From Vibrio sp. Y2-5 (GTDB taxonomy: Bacteria; Pseudomonadota; Gammaproteobacteria; Enterobacterales; Vibrionaceae), in contig NZ_JACVEG010000001.1 in the NCBI RefSeq assembly GCF_014596725.1, positions 434,001 through 498,000 of the forward strand: a stretch of DNA of 64,000 bases. Reading direction: 5' to 3'. The notes under the pieces are model-generated. The model did no database searches, was not told the origin of the DNA, and worked only from the letters and a program-made list of their open reading frames with translations. Shown here piece after piece: positions 1-9,830 of this stretch. Positions within the stretch are counted from its first letter, which is position 1; each line of letters starts with the position of its first letter. A program made the position numbers and the translations under genes.

Positions 1-548
1 GAATCACAGAAATTGCTAAGGATGAGATTCCTGACGCAAGGACTCGGTTAACCTACGTAATAGAAAAAACGGAAGTCGCAGCAAACAAAACAATGGATGC
101 TGTAGACCGTTGTATGCCTATTGCTGACAGTCTACATGAAACATTACTGCTTGTTCGTCCTCAATGGAACGAACTTATGCGTGGTCAAATAGAACTCAGC
201 GAATTCAAAGCGTTATGTCATCGTGTTGATGAACTATTGTCACAAGTTGAAGGTGACAGTAGTGAGTTGCGTGGTCAACTAACTGAAATATTGATGGCGC
301 AAGACTTCCAAGATTTGACCGGTCAAATTATTCGCCGCGTTATTACTTTGGTGAACGAAGTAGAACAACGTTTGGTCGATATTTTGACGGCGTTTGGTAA
401 AGAACAATCAGAACAACAGAAACAAATAGTTAGCGAGAAAAAAGCATCAACTCAAGCTGAAGGACCAATTTTGAATCCTCATCAGAGAGAAGATGCTGTC
501 GCATCTCAAGACGAAGTAGACGATTTATTGTCGAGTCTTGGTTTTTAG
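1..548 (+). CDS. cheZ: Protein phosphatase CheZ, 3' part
   Basis: The gene is cut by the left window edge; the open frame runs in from base 3 and the ATG at 93 is internal. CheZ dephosphorylates CheY-P and so ends the chemotaxis signal to the flagellar motor. The visible part has the long helical region with acidic and Gln residues (sequence AQDFQDLTGQIIRR, the catalytic Asp/Gln stretch of the family) and ends in DEVDDLLSSLGF, the conserved C-terminal helix that docks on CheY. It lies 9 bp upstream of cheA and is probably co-transcribed with it. The family assignment is firm; the N-terminus is not visible. Confidence 0.93.
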   Translation, partial: ITEIAKDEIPDARTRLTYVIEKTEVAANKTMDAVDRCMPIADSLHETLLLVRPQWNELMRGQIELSEFKALCHRVDELLSQVEGDSSELRGQLTEILMAQDFQDLTGQIIRRVITLVNEVEQRLVDILTAFGKEQSEQQKQIVSEKKASTQAEGPILNPHQREDAVASQDEVDDLLSSLGF

Positions 549-557
549 GGGTAACGT

Positions 558-2807
558 ATGAGCTACGATTTAGACGAAGACATTCTTCAAGACTTTTTGG
601 TTGAAGCAGGTGAAATCCTCGAGTTGCTTTCTGAGCAATTAGTCGAGTTAGAAAATGACCCTGAAAACAAAGATCTGTTAAACGCAATCTTCCGCGGCTT
701 CCACACAGTAAAAGGTGGCGCAGGCTTCTTATCTCTAACAGAGTTGGTAGAAACTTGTCACGGCGCGGAAAACGTGTTCGATATTTTACGTAATGGTCAA
801 CGCAGTGTTACCCCAAGCTTGATGGATACTATGCTTCGTTCACTTGATACCGTGAATGAACAGTTCCGAGCCGTTCAAGATGGCGAACCGTTGACACCTG
901 CTGACCCAGCACTCCTTGATGAGCTACATAACTTATGTAAGCCAGAATCTGAAGATGCTCCTGCTGCGGTTGCTGAAGAACCTGTCGTTGATGAAATTGT
1001 TGAACAACCAGTCGTTGAAGCTCCGGTTCAAAACCCGCCAGAAGAAACGAAATTGTCGGCTGATTCTATCGACGAAATTACTCAAGACGAATTTGAAAAG
1101 CTATTAGATGAGTTGCACGGTAAGGGCAAAAGCCCAGCAGGCGTTGCGGCACAATCTGAAGCCGCTCCTGTGACACCAAGCGCATCGACAAATGCGGACT
1201 TAAGCGGTGATATCACCGATGATGAGTTTGAAAAGCTGCTTGATGAACTGCACGGTAAGGGTAAAAGCCCGACCAACAGCAGTGCACCTGAACAGCCTGC
1301 TGAGCCTGTTGCTCCAAGTAAGCCTGCTCAACCAGCGGCATCGAGTGCAGTAGGGGCTGACGGCGACTTAATGACCGATGAAGAATTTGAAAAACTTCTC
1401 GATGAATTGCACGGTTCAGGTAAAGGGCCTTCAATTGAAGAGCTAGATATGGCAACGCGTCCAGCGGCTGCCAACCCTCAGCCAGCAGAACCAGCAGCGG
1501 CAGCAAAAGCCCCTGCGCCAAAAGCAGTTGCGCCTACAGTAGCAGCGGCAGAGAAACCAGTGGTTCCTGCGGTGAAAGAACCTGCAGAAAAACGTGAAGT
1601 GGCGGCGGCTAAGAAACCGCAGAACCAAGCAGAAGCAACGGTGCGTGTGGATACTTCAACTTTAGATGTCATCATGAATATGGTGGGTGAGTTGGTGTTG
1701 GTACGTAATCGTCTGTTAAGCCTTGGATTAAATAGTAACGACGAAGAAATGTCTAAAGCGGTTGCAAATCTTGATGTCGTCACGGCTGATTTACAAGGCG
1801 CCGTGATGAAAACCCGCATGCAGCCAATTAAGAAAGTCTTTGGCCGTTTCCCTCGCGTGGTTCGAGACTTGGCGCGTAGCTTAAATAAAGACATCGTGCT
1901 TGAAATGCGCGGTGAAGAGACTGACCTCGACAAAAACTTGGTTGAAGCACTAGCGGATCCATTGATTCACTTGGTTCGTAACTCGGTAGACCACGGTATT
2001 GAAATGCCGGATGATCGAGCGATGTCTGGCAAGTCTCGTACCGGTAAAGTGATCCTTTCTGCTTCACAAGAAGGTGATCATATTGAACTGGCTATCGTTG
2101 ATGATGGCGCAGGTATGGACCCTCAAAAACTACGTTCTATTGCGGTTAAGCGTGGAATGATGGATGAAGATGCAGCCTCTCGCCTGACTGACAAAGAGTG
2201 CTTTAACCTTATCTTCATGCCTGGTTTCTCCAGTAAAGAGAAGATCTCTGATATCTCAGGTCGTGGTGTAGGGATGGACGTTGTAAAAACGGCTATCAAC
2301 ACCTTAAACGGTTCAATCGATATCGATTCTGAGCTGGGTAAAGGCACTAAGATCACAATCAAAGTACCGCTTACTCTGGCGATTTTGCCAACACTAATGG
2401 TTGGTGTCGCAGGGCATCCATTTGCGCTGCCATTGGCTAGCGTGAACGAAATTTTCCACTTAGATTTAGGCAGAACTAACGTTGTTGATGGACAGTTGAC
2501 GATCATTGTTCGCGACAAGTCGATTCCGCTTTTCTATCTGCAAAACTGGCTAGCACCGCAAGCGGGTCAAGTAGAAGCGCGTAAAGGACATGGGCATGTG
2601 GTTATTGTTCAGCTAGGCAGCCAGCGTGTTGGTTTCGTTGTTGATACTTTAATTGGTCAAGAAGAAGTGGTTATCAAACCACTGGATAAATTACTGCAAG
2701 GTACTCCGGGTATGGCTGGTGCGACAATTACCAGTGACGGACACATTGCATTAATTCTTGATGTTCCAGATCTTCTTAAACGCTATGCAGCCGCTTCTCG
2801 AGTTTAA
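558..2807 (+). CDS. cheA: Chemotaxis histidine kinase CheA
   Basis: CheA is the array kinase that autophosphorylates and passes phosphate to CheY and CheB. The 749-residue protein has an HPt P1 domain (about 1-115, phospho-His H49 in FHTVKGG), a long Ala/Pro/Glu-rich linker (about 125-355), the P3 dimerisation helices (about 360-420), the P4 ATPase domain (N box NSVDHG near 475, DDGAGMD near 515, GRGVGMD near 570) and a CheW-like P5 domain (about 600-740). No P2 domain is recognisable. The linker instead carries three copies of a 20-residue motif. In Vibrio this region corresponds to the localisation and inheritance segment recognised by ParP (family knowledge). RBS-like GGGG precedes the ATG. 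Confidence 0.97.
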   Translation: MSYDLDEDILQDFLVEAGEILELLSEQLVELENDPENKDLLNAIFRGFHTVKGGAGFLSLTELVETCHGAENVFDILRNGQRSVTPSLMDTMLRSLDTVNEQFRAVQDGEPLTPADPALLDELHNLCKPESEDAPAAVAEEPVVDEIVEQPVVEAPVQNPPEETKLSADSIDEITQDEFEKLLDELHGKGKSPAGVAAQSEAAPVTPSASTNADLSGDITDDEFEKLLDELHGKGKSPTNSSAPEQPAEPVAPSKPAQPAASSAVGADGDLMTDEEFEKLLDELHGSGKGPSIEELDMATRPAAANPQPAEPAAAAKAPAPKAVAPTVAAAEKPVVPAVKEPAEKREVAAAKKPQNQAEATVRVDTSTLDVIMNMVGELVLVRNRLLSLGLNSNDEEMSKAVANLDVVTADLQGAVMKTRMQPIKKVFGRFPRVVRDLARSLNKDIVLEMRGEETDLDKNLVEALADPLIHLVRNSVDHGIEMPDDRAMSGKSRTGKVILSASQEGDHIELAIVDDGAGMDPQKLRSIAVKRGMMDEDAASRLTDKECFNLIFMPGFSSKEKISDISGRGVGMDVVKTAINTLNGSIDIDSELGKGTKITIKVPLTLAILPTLMVGVAGHPFALPLASVNEIFHLDLGRTNVVDGQLTIIVRDKSIPLFYLQNWLAPQAGQVEARKGHGHVVIVQLGSQRVGFVVDTLIGQEEVVIKPLDKLLQGTPGMAGATITSDGHIALILDVPDLLKRYAAASRV
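1077..1430 (+). repeat. Three in-frame 60-bp repeats in the cheA linker
   Basis: Copies lie at 1077-1136, 1212-1271 and 1371-1430 (CheA residues 174-193, 219-238, 272-291). The shared core is [11 protein letters not shown] followed by a Gly/Lys-rich tail. Residues between copies are low-complexity Ala/Pro/Ser. Each core looks like a short acidic amphipathic helix on a flexible tether. Confidence 0.9.
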
Positions 2808-2833
2808 GTAAGAGTATAAATTTAAGGAAAACT

Positions 2834-3973
2834 ATGGCGATTAAAGTATTAGTTGTTGATGACTCAAGTTTTTTCCGACGCAGAGTAAGCGAAATCATAA
2901 ACTCTGAAGCACGACTTGAAGTCATCGATGTCGCAACTAACGGTAAAGAAGCGGTTGAAAAAGCCGAACGTCTAAAGCCAGATGTGATTACTATGGATAT
3001 TGAGATGCCTGTGATGGACGGTATTACAGCCGTCCGTCAAATCATGGCATCAAATCCGACACCGATTTTGATGTTTTCTTCGTTAACGCAAGAAGGTGCT
3101 AAAGCAACGTTAGACGCACTAGACGCAGGCGCTTTAGATTTCTTACCGAAGAAGTTTGAAGATATTGCACGTAATCGCGATGAAGCAGTGAGCTTGCTAC
3201 AGCAACGAGTGATTCAAATCGCTGCGAAAAAGAGTTTTATGCGCCGTCCAATTGGCGGTGCAACGCGCTCTGCGACAACCTCTACTGCGACATCAACAAC
3301 CAGTCCATTTGGACGCGCCCAAGCAAACACGACAGCGTCGGCTGCACCTGCAGCAAGACCTTCGTCTTCTATGGCTCGCTTCAAAGCTTCTGGTAAAAGT
3401 TATCAGCTAACTGCTATTGGTACCTCTACTGGTGGTCCGGTTGCGCTACAAAAGATTCTGACTAAACTGCCAGCCAATTATCCTCATCCGATTGTTCTTG
3501 TTCAGCATATGCCAGCAACGTTTACCGCTGCATTCGCGAGCCGTTTGAATTCACTATGCAAAATTCAAGTCAAAGAAGCTGAAGATGGCGATCCACTACG
3601 TCCAGGTGTCGCTTATTTAGCACCGGGTGGTAAGCAAATGATGCTGGAAGGCCGTCCGGGCGCTGCGAAAATTCGTATTCTGGATGGTGGTGAACGCATG
3701 AACTATAAGCCATGCGTGGATGTCACCTTTGGATCTGCGGCAAAAGTTTATAACGATAAAGTGCTGTCAATGATTTTGACCGGTATGGGTGCTGATGGAC
3801 GCGAAGGTTCTCGAATGCTGAAATCTGCGGGTTCAACCATTTGGGCACAAGATGAAGCAAGTTGCGTGGTGTATGGCATGCCACAAGCTGTCGCGAAATC
3901 AGGTATTTCATCTGAAGATCTGCCACTAGACCGGATTGCTGAAAGAATGCTGGTTGAAGTAGGTCTTGCATAA
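2834..3973 (+). CDS. cheB: Chemotaxis protein-glutamate methylesterase/deamidase CheB
   Basis: CheB removes methyl groups from chemoreceptor glutamates when phosphorylated by CheA. The 379-residue protein has an N-terminal receiver domain (acidic pair in VVDDS, phospho-acceptor D55 in TMDIEMP), a Ser/Thr/Ala-rich linker (about 140-185) and the C-terminal esterase with the triad S198 (GTSTGG), H225 (VQHMP) and D321 (GMGADG). The linker is longer than in E. coli CheB (about 350 residues total). AAGGAAA precedes the ATG. It follows cheA by 26 bp and precedes parC by 9 bp. Confidence 0.97.
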   Translation: MAIKVLVVDDSSFFRRRVSEIINSEARLEVIDVATNGKEAVEKAERLKPDVITMDIEMPVMDGITAVRQIMASNPTPILMFSSLTQEGAKATLDALDAGALDFLPKKFEDIARNRDEAVSLLQQRVIQIAAKKSFMRRPIGGATRSATTSTATSTTSPFGRAQANTTASAAPAARPSSSMARFKASGKSYQLTAIGTSTGGPVALQKILTKLPANYPHPIVLVQHMPATFTAAFASRLNSLCKIQVKEAEDGDPLRPGVAYLAPGGKQMMLEGRPGAAKIRILDGGERMNYKPCVDVTFGSAAKVYNDKVLSMILTGMGADGREGSRMLKSAGSTIWAQDEASCVVYGMPQAVAKSGISSEDLPLDRIAERMLVEVGLA

Positions 3974-3982
3974 GGATATTTA

Positions 3983-4762
3983 ATGATTGTTTGGAGCGTT
4001 GCAAACCAAAAGGGTGGCGTAGGTAAAACCACAACAACGATTACGTTAGCCGGTTTGTTAAGTAAACAAGGAAAACGCGTCTTGCTGGTGGATACCGATC
4101 CACACGCATCGTTAACGACGTATCTGGGTTACGATTCAGATAGCGTTCCAACCAGCTTGTTCGATCTGTTTCAGTTAAAAGAGTATAACGAACAAAGCGT
4201 TAAACCTTTGATATTAAAAACCGACGTTGAAGGTATTGACCTGATTCCTGCGCATATGTCGCTGGCGACTTTAGACCGTGTTATGGGTAACCGTAGTGGA
4301 ATGGGGTTAATCCTTAAGCGTGCATTAATGGCTTTGCGTCAACGTTATGATTATGTACTGATTGATTGTCCGCCTATTTTGGGTGTGATGATGGTCAATG
4401 CGCTGGCAGCAAGTGACCGAATACTTATCCCTGTACAAACTGAATTTCTAGCGATGAAAGGGTTGGAGCGCATGGTTCGTACTCTTGCCATTATGCAGAA
4501 GTCACGGAGTCGCGAATTTAAAGTGACGATCGTACCAACTATGTACGACAAACGTACTCGCGCATCGTTGCAAACCTTAACACAGCTTAAGAAAGACTAC
4601 CCCGATCAGGTGTGGTCTTCAGCAGTACCTATTGATACCAAATTTAGAGATGCAAGTTTGAAGCGCTTACCTGCATCCCATTTCGCCGAGGGTAGTCGCG
4701 GCGTATTTGCTTATAAACAGTTGCTATTGTATTTGGAGAGGCTTGCTATTAATGAGCAGTAG
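3983..4762 (+). CDS. parC: ParA-like ATPase ParC, polar positioning of chemotaxis arrays
   Basis: This is a ParA/MinD-type ATPase of 259 residues with the deviant Walker A motif KGGVGKTTT near the N-terminus, DTDPHASL, and the Walker B-like DCPP. It sits between cheB and a ParP gene, as in other vibrios, where ParC directs chemotaxis arrays to the old cell pole and recruits them to new poles (established for Vibrio; HubP is the polar anchor). It is therefore not a plasmid or chromosome partition ParA. Its end overlaps the parP start by 11 bp, which suggests coupled translation. The symbol parC here is unrelated to topoisomerase IV. Confidence 0.92.
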   Translation: MIVWSVANQKGGVGKTTTTITLAGLLSKQGKRVLLVDTDPHASLTTYLGYDSDSVPTSLFDLFQLKEYNEQSVKPLILKTDVEGIDLIPAHMSLATLDRVMGNRSGMGLILKRALMALRQRYDYVLIDCPPILGVMMVNALAASDRILIPVQTEFLAMKGLERMVRTLAIMQKSRSREFKVTIVPTMYDKRTRASLQTLTQLKKDYPDQVWSSAVPIDTKFRDASLKRLPASHFAEGSRGVFAYKQLLLYLERLAINEQ

Positions 4763-5759
4763 CCATTCACTATCAAGTGAACAAGCATTAGATGATTATT
4801 TTACGGCTCTTCTAGAAGAAGAGTTGATAGAAGAGCAGCCCGTTGAAAAGGAGCTGGAACTGGCTCCTATGGTTCAATCTGTTCCAGAAAAAAGTTATTT
4901 GGATGATTCTCTAGACGACTTACAAGAACTAGAGATGCCCAATCTGGAAGATGTTCAGCGTCTGTTGAGCCAGATGGAAGCAAGTAATCCTGTGGCTGAA
5001 CTCGAGCTTGAACAGGTATTGGAACAGAACACACTTGATATTCAAGTTGCGACGCAACCAGTTGTAGAAGAACCCAGTATTCAAGAACCCGTTATTGAAG
5101 AGATTCAAGAATGGGACTTAGAAACAGACATCACACAAGTTGAACCTGAGGCTAAAGTTGTAACGACTGAGGTCGAAGTAAAAGAAGTTAGTGTAGAAAA
5201 CGAAATTGCAGACATTGAACCAGAGATTGTGGTTGAAGAGCACGTTGATGTTGAACTACAAACTCAATCAGGTGCAGCGGATCTTGGACATTGGGAAACA
5301 CCAGTCAGAGACCAAAATTTCCAAGTTCTATACTTCGATGTCAATGGTGTAACATTTGCTGTTCCACTGGATGAACTGGGCGGTATCCATCGTAAGGCTG
5401 AACTTAATCACCTTATTGGGCGTCCAGCTTGGTACTTAGGTTTACAGACTAACCGCGATTCTCAACTTGATGTCGTTGATACGGCAAAGTGGGTTATGGC
5501 AGAAAAGCTGCGTGACGATAGTTACAAAGAAGCGTACCAATATATTGTTATGTTGGGAGAGAGCATGTGGGGTCTGGCGTGTTCTCAGCTGTTGGGGACA
5601 GAAACGCTAAGCAGTGAAAACATTCGCTGGCGAGAGCAGGTCGGTAAACGTCCGTGGCTTGCTGGTATGGTTAAAGAAAAAATGTGTGCTTTGATCCATG
5701 TTGAAGCATTGATAGCTATGCTTAATGCAGGGCTTGATGTAAAAGCATTAGATAAATAG
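4752..5759 (+). CDS. parP: ParP, chemotaxis array coupling protein with CheW-like domain
   Basis: The 335-residue product starts at ATG 4752, inside the parC end; an in-frame ATG at 4707 would add 15 residues from parC sequence and lacks support. Residues 1-190 are acidic and rich in Glu, Val and Pro repeats and look disordered. Residues about 195-330 resemble a CheW/AIF domain (LYFDVNGVTFAVPLDELGG). In vibrios ParP links ParC to the arrays by contacting CheA and the receptors (family knowledge). Position between parC and cheW supports the call. Confidence 0.9.
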   Translation: MSSSHSLSSEQALDDYFTALLEEELIEEQPVEKELELAPMVQSVPEKSYLDDSLDDLQELEMPNLEDVQRLLSQMEASNPVAELELEQVLEQNTLDIQVATQPVVEEPSIQEPVIEEIQEWDLETDITQVEPEAKVVTTEVEVKEVSVENEIADIEPEIVVEEHVDVELQTQSGAADLGHWETPVRDQNFQVLYFDVNGVTFAVPLDELGGIHRKAELNHLIGRPAWYLGLQTNRDSQLDVVDTAKWVMAEKLRDDSYKEAYQYIVMLGESMWGLACSQLLGTETLSSENIRWREQVGKRPWLAGMVKEKMCALIHVEALIAMLNAGLDVKALDK

Positions 5760-5809
5760 CTCTGGATAAAATAATATTTTTGTCGGTAACGACTTAGAGA
5801 GGAAAAGGT

Positions 5810-6304
5810 ATGTCTCAAGCTAACGAAGTTGAAGTTAGAAAAGAACACTCGAAGGATGAAGTACTTCAGTGGGTGACGTTCCAACTAGAAGAAGAAACCT
5901 ATGGCATCAACGTAATGCAAGTGCGTGAGGTACTTCGTTACACTGAAATCGCTCCTGTACCAGGTGCGCCAGACTATGTCCTAGGTATCATCAACTTACG
6001 TGGTAACGTAGTGACGGTTATCGACACGCGTTCTCGTTTCGGTTTGATGCCGGGTGAAACCAGTGACAACACTCGTATCATAGTGATCGAATCTGAACGT
6101 CAAGTGATCGGTATCTTGGTTGATAGCGTGGCTGAGGTTGTATACCTACGTTCTTCTGAAATTGATACCACTCCAAGTGTTGGTACAGATGAAAGCTCTA
6201 AGTTCATCCAAGGCGTAAGCAACCGTGACGGTAAACTGCTGATCTTGGTTGACCTAAATAAACTGCTTTCTGACGAAGAATGGGACGAAATGGCTCATCT
6301 ATAA
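5810..6304 (+). CDS. cheW: Chemotaxis coupling protein CheW
   Basis: CheW couples chemoreceptors to CheA. The 164-residue protein is a single CheW domain with the typical segments VTFQLEEETYGI, VPGAPDYVLGIINLRG and VDSVAEVVYL. A strong GAGAGGAAAAG site lies just before the ATG. The stop codon overlaps the next start as TAATG, so the downstream DUF2802 gene is likely translationally coupled. Confidence 0.97.
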   Translation: MSQANEVEVRKEHSKDEVLQWVTFQLEEETYGINVMQVREVLRYTEIAPVPGAPDYVLGIINLRGNVVTVIDTRSRFGLMPGETSDNTRIIVIESERQVIGILVDSVAEVVYLRSSEIDTTPSVGTDESSKFIQGVSNRDGKLLILVDLNKLLSDEEWDEMAHL

Positions 6305-6810
6305 TGAATGAGTTGATGTCTTATGCATCTCCGTTTTTAGCGGGTGGTGTTGCACTGTTAGTGATGCTGATTGGTTTGGTGTGGGTTAGTCTACGCCGAG
6401 CCATGATACGTCAGGGTGACTATTTCAGGCAGCAACTTCGACATTCTGATAAAGAACAGCAGAAAGCGAGCAAGCAGCTGTTAGAGGTGCGCTCAGTCGT
6501 TGTTGGTCTTGGCAAAACAGTTAATGATCAACAAGAGATTATCAAGCACCTTAACGACAGGTTGAAGGAACTTGAAAACGCCGATACAGATGCGCGCTTA
6601 TACAGTCGAGCGAGCAAAATGGTCAAACTCGGTGCCGATCTAGACGAACTGATCGAAGAGTGTGAATTACCGAAAGCTGAAGCTGAACTGATGATGTCTT
6701 TGCAGAAGAAACTGCAGGGTAAAGAGGCGATTCCGCCATTAGCGAGTCATCCAGAAGGCAAAGCGCGTGTGGTGCCGAACAGGCCGCCAGTGCGAAAGCA
6801 ATCTCGTTAG
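6304..6810 (+). CDS. DUF2802 membrane protein of the chemotaxis operon
   Basis: This 168-residue protein has one N-terminal membrane segment (about residues 10-30), a polar coiled-coil-like stretch (about 36-90, Gln/Lys/Glu-rich) and a compact C-terminal part (about 95-145) with GADLDELIEECELPKAEAEL, the DUF2802 region. I choose ATG 6304, which overlaps the cheW stop; the longer frame from 6280 starts inside cheW. The gene is the last of the chemotaxis operon and is followed by a terminator. Its function is unknown to me; position suggests a membrane-linked accessory of arrays or flagella. Confidence 0.85.
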   Translation: MNELMSYASPFLAGGVALLVMLIGLVWVSLRRAMIRQGDYFRQQLRHSDKEQQKASKQLLEVRSVVVGLGKTVNDQQEIIKHLNDRLKELENADTDARLYSRASKMVKLGADLDELIEECELPKAEAELMMSLQKKLQGKEAIPPLASHPEGKARVVPNRPPVRKQSR

Positions 6811-6831
6811 AAACATTCATTAAGTCTAAAA

Positions 6832-6858
6832 GGAAGCCATTCGCTTCCTTTTTTTGTT
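6832..6858 (+). terminator. Intrinsic terminator of the chemotaxis operon
   Basis: GGAAGC and GCTTCC form a stem with a 5-base loop, followed by seven T residues and more T-rich sequence. Confidence 0.88.
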
Positions 6859-6965
6859 TTTTCGAGGTGGTTGTTTTTAATCACAAAGTGGTAAAAGAAA
6901 AACAAATAACTAAAAATTAACAGATTCTTACGTAGTTTCGTGATTAGTAATACCCTTCATCTATT

Positions 6966-6994
6966 TTGTCTAAACTGTGGTGTGTTAATATAGC
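6966..6994 (+). promoter_or_regulatory. Possible sigma-70 promoter of the ccm operon
   Basis: TTGTCT (6966-6971) and TATAGC (6989-6994) are 17 bp apart and lie about 28 bp before ccmA in the only gap available for a ccm promoter. The -10 match is weak, so this is a candidate only. Confidence 0.35.
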
Positions 6995-7021
6995 AGACCC
7001 TAATTTGTTCTATAGAAGCTC

Positions 7022-7642
7022 ATGCTGGACGTTAACAATCTCACTGCTATTCGCGATGAAAAGGTGCTATTCGAGCATTTGTCATTCAATATCGACGCGG
7101 GCGAACTCGTCCAGATTGAAGGTCGAAATGGTACAGGTAAAACGACTTTGTTGCGTATTATCACAGGCCTTGCTGACCGCGACGAAGGCGAGATTTACTG
7201 GAACAAGGTCAATATCGAAGAAGATAGAGACAGCTACCATACAGATTTACTATTTTTGGGGCATCAAACCGGTATTAAGCGAGAGCTAACGGCCTTTGAG
7301 AATTTGCATTTTTACCAATCAGTGCATTCATCAAAAAATAGCAAAGAAGACATCTATCAAGCATTGGTGCAAGTTGGTTTGGTTGGTCGAGAGGATGTTC
7401 CAGTTGCTAAATTGTCGGCTGGACAACAGCGACGCGTCGCTTTAGCAAGGTTATGGCTAAGCGAACAGAAGTTGTGGATTTTGGATGAACCTTTGACCGC
7501 GATTGATAAACAAGGTGTGAAAGTATTGGAAGCTCTGTTTCTAAAACATGCGGAAAATGGCGGTATTGTTATTCTAACTACGCACCAAGATATGTTCGCC
7601 GATCACGACAAGTTGCGTAAAATCAAACTGGGAGACGCCTAA
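7022..7642 (+). CDS. ccmA: Cytochrome c biogenesis ATP-binding protein CcmA
   Basis: CcmA is the ATPase of the CcmABCD complex that releases the heme-CcmE adduct from CcmC/CcmD. The 206-residue protein has Walker [10 protein letters not shown], the ABC signature [14 protein letters not shown], Walker B LWILDEP and the switch His in TTHQD. It is the first gene of a nine-gene operon, and its stop overlaps ccmB by one base. Confidence 0.97.
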   Translation: MLDVNNLTAIRDEKVLFEHLSFNIDAGELVQIEGRNGTGKTTLLRIITGLADRDEGEIYWNKVNIEEDRDSYHTDLLFLGHQTGIKRELTAFENLHFYQSVHSSKNSKEDIYQALVQVGLVGREDVPVAKLSAGQQRRVALARLWLSEQKLWILDEPLTAIDKQGVKVLEALFLKHAENGGIVILTTHQDMFADHDKLRKIKLGDA

Positions 7643-8310
7643 TGTTTTCAACCATGGCGATGATCATTCGGCGTGAACTCCTAATCGCTTTCCGACGCCA
7701 AGCCGATATTTTTAATCCTCTGTGGTTTTTTATCATCGTGATTACTTTGTTTCCGCTCAGCATTGGTCCAGAGCCGGGGCTGCTTTCTCGGATTGCTCCG
7801 GGTATTGTATGGGTTGCGGCACTTCTCTCAGCTTTACTCTCTTTAGAGCGCTTGTTCCGTGATGACTTTCAAGATGGTGCTCTTGAGCAGATGATGATAA
7901 TGCCAGCGCCACTTTCTGTTGTTGCTCTGTCAAAAGTGATAGCACACTGGTTACTTACTGGTGTACCTCTGATATTAATAAGTCCATTGTTGGCTATTCT
8001 GTTGTCGTTGAATTTTGATACTTGGCTTGGTGTGGTAGCGACACTGTTGCTTGGGACACCAACGCTGAGTTTTATTGGTGCTATCGGTGTAGCATTGACG
8101 GTTGGTCTACAAAAAGGTGGCGTGCTGCTCAGCCTTGTAGTCTTGCCTTTGTATATACCGATCTTAATTTTCGCTACCTCAGCGATAGATGCAGCTTCTT
8201 TGGGAATGGCTTACAACGGGCAATTGGCCATATTAGCTGCAATGCTGGTTGGAGCGATGACATTAACACCGTTCGCGATTAGCGCCGCATTGCGAGTAAG
8301 TGTTAACTAA
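7642..8310 (+). CDS. ccmB: Heme exporter subunit CcmB
   Basis: This 222-residue inner-membrane protein has about six hydrophobic helices and the conserved N-terminal segment RRELLIAFRRQADIFNPLWF. It is the permease-like partner of CcmA. The start overlaps the last base of ccmA. An 85-bp gap follows before ccmC. Confidence 0.96.
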   Translation: MFSTMAMIIRRELLIAFRRQADIFNPLWFFIIVITLFPLSIGPEPGLLSRIAPGIVWVAALLSALLSLERLFRDDFQDGALEQMMIMPAPLSVVALSKVIAHWLLTGVPLILISPLLAILLSLNFDTWLGVVATLLLGTPTLSFIGAIGVALTVGLQKGGVLLSLVVLPLYIPILIFATSAIDAASLGMAYNGQLAILAAMLVGAMTLTPFAISAALRVSVN

Positions 8311-8395
8311 CAAAAAGTATTTTAATTTAGCCTAAATTTACATAAAAAACTTAACATCAATAAGTTAAGTATTAGAAGCAAAGTGAGGACAAACA

Positions 8396-9142
8396 ATGTG
8401 GAAATGGCTCCATCCCTACGCTAAGCCAGAATCTGCGTATCAGTTATGTGGGAAGTTTTTCCCTTGGTTCACTGTTTTAGCTTTTGCCTGTTTGACCGCG
8501 GGAACAGTCTGGGGACTTGCATTTGCTCCGTCGGACTACCAGCAAGGTGATAGTTTCAGGCTTATCTATATTCACGTGCCTTCAGCAATTTGGTCGATGG
8601 GTGCTTACATGTCGATGGCAATCGCCGCCTTTATCGGCATTGTTTGGCAGGTGAGATTATCCAATATGGCAGCATTAGCCATGGCACCTATCGGTGCGGT
8701 ATTCACCTTTATCGCACTTATTACTGGTGCAGTGTGGGGAAAACCTATGTGGGGTGCTTGGTGGGTTTGGGATGCTCGCCTGACTTCAGAATTAATTCTG
8801 CTTTTCCTTTACCTTGGCGTTATTGCTCTTTACCACGCTTTTGACGATCAAAAAACGGCAGCGAAAGCGGCAGGCATTTTAGCAATTGTCGGTGTGATTA
8901 ACCTGCCAATCATTCATTTCTCTGTGGAATGGTGGAACACGTTACATCAAGGCGCAACGATCACTAAGTTTGAGAAGCCTTCTATCTCCGCCAGTATGTT
9001 GTGGCCTCTGTTACTGAATATTTTTGGCTTTGCCTTTTTCTTCGGTGCCTTAACAGTTGCACGCTTGAGAAACGAAATTATCAGCAAAGAGAGTCATCGT
9101 CCGTGGGTTATCCAACTAGCCCAAGCAGAGAAAGGAGAGTAA
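8396..9142 (+). CDS. ccmC: Heme-handling protein CcmC
   Basis: CcmC is the integral membrane protein that loads heme on CcmE at the periplasmic face. The 248-residue sequence has six hydrophobic helices and the heme-binding WWD signature WGAWWVWDARLTSELIL near residue 120. The start follows GTGAGGACAA. It lies directly upstream of ccmD. Confidence 0.97.
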   Translation: MWKWLHPYAKPESAYQLCGKFFPWFTVLAFACLTAGTVWGLAFAPSDYQQGDSFRLIYIHVPSAIWSMGAYMSMAIAAFIGIVWQVRLSNMAALAMAPIGAVFTFIALITGAVWGKPMWGAWWVWDARLTSELILLFLYLGVIALYHAFDDQKTAAKAAGILAIVGVINLPIIHFSVEWWNTLHQGATITKFEKPSISASMLWPLLLNIFGFAFFFGALTVARLRNEIISKESHRPWVIQLAQAEKGE

Positions 9143-9144
9143 CC

Positions 9145-9351
9145 ATGCATTTTGAAACTTGGTCAGATTTTTTCGCGATGGGTGGCTACGCCAGCTACGT
9201 TTGGGGTGGTTTCGGCATTACCTATTTATCGATGGCTGTTTTATGGTTTTTGAGTATCAATCGTAGTAAGGCGCTGATGAAAGAAGTTAGAAATAAAATT
9301 AAGCGTCAAGAGCGTATTGAAGCGGCCAAACATATGGAGAACACACTGTGA
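9145..9351 (+). CDS. ccmD: Heme exporter protein CcmD
   Basis: CcmD is a small one-helix protein needed to release holo-CcmE. The true start is ATG 9145, two bases after the ccmC stop with AAAGGAGAG upstream; the longer frame from 9001 reads through ccmC. The 68 residues contain one membrane segment (about 15-36, with [10 protein letters not shown]) and a basic, charged C-terminal tail. The stop overlaps ccmE by four bases. Confidence 0.95.
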   Translation: MHFETWSDFFAMGGYASYVWGGFGITYLSMAVLWFLSINRSKALMKEVRNKIKRQERIEAAKHMENTL

Positions 9352-9830
9352 ACCCAAGACGTAAAAAGAGGCTCGGTATTGTCCTCGCTATTCTCATTGG
9401 TTTAGGCACGACAACAGGTTTGATTCTCTATGCATTAAGCCAAAATATGGACTTATTCTATACGCCGACAGAATTAGTGAACGGTAAAGATGGTAAGAAG
9501 CCAGAGGTTGGTCAGCGCTTACGTATTGGCGGAATGGTCACTGTTGGGTCGGTTAAACGCGATCCTAACTCGCTAAAAGTCAGCTTTTTATTGCACGACG
9601 TTGGCCCATCAGTCACTGTGGTTTACGAAGGCATTCTTCCTGATTTGTTCCGTGAAGGTCAGGGCATTGTTGCTCAAGGCGTATTAGTGGATGCGACCAC
9701 AGTTGAAGCTTTTGAAGTGCTGGCTAAGCATGACGAAGAATATATGCCACCTGAAATTGCAGAAGCGATGGAAAAGAACCATGCGCCGATGACGTATACA
9801 GCAGAACAAAAACAAGGAAGTGATCAATGA
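9348..9830 (+). CDS. ccmE: Periplasmic heme chaperone CcmE
   Basis: CcmE carries covalently bound heme from CcmC to the CcmFGH ligase. It has 160 residues: a basic cytoplasmic tip, one membrane anchor (about 9-30) and an OB-fold periplasmic domain. The heme-attaching His is H128 in AKHDEEYMP. The start (GTG, overlapping the ccmD stop) suits a tightly packed operon. Confidence 0.96.
   Translation: MNPRRKKRLGIVLAILIGLGTTTGLILYALSQNMDLFYTPTELVNGKDGKKPEVGQRLRIGGMVTVGSVKRDPNSLKVSFLLHDVGPSVTVVYEGILPDLFREGQGIVAQGVLVDATTVEAFEVLAKHDEEYMPPEIAEAMEKNHAPMTYTAEQKQGSDQ

Noticed and set aside
3983..4762. ParA gene as a sign of a plasmid or chromosome partition locus
   Set aside because: It lies inside the chemotaxis operon beside parP, with no parB or parS, so it is the array-positioning ParC.
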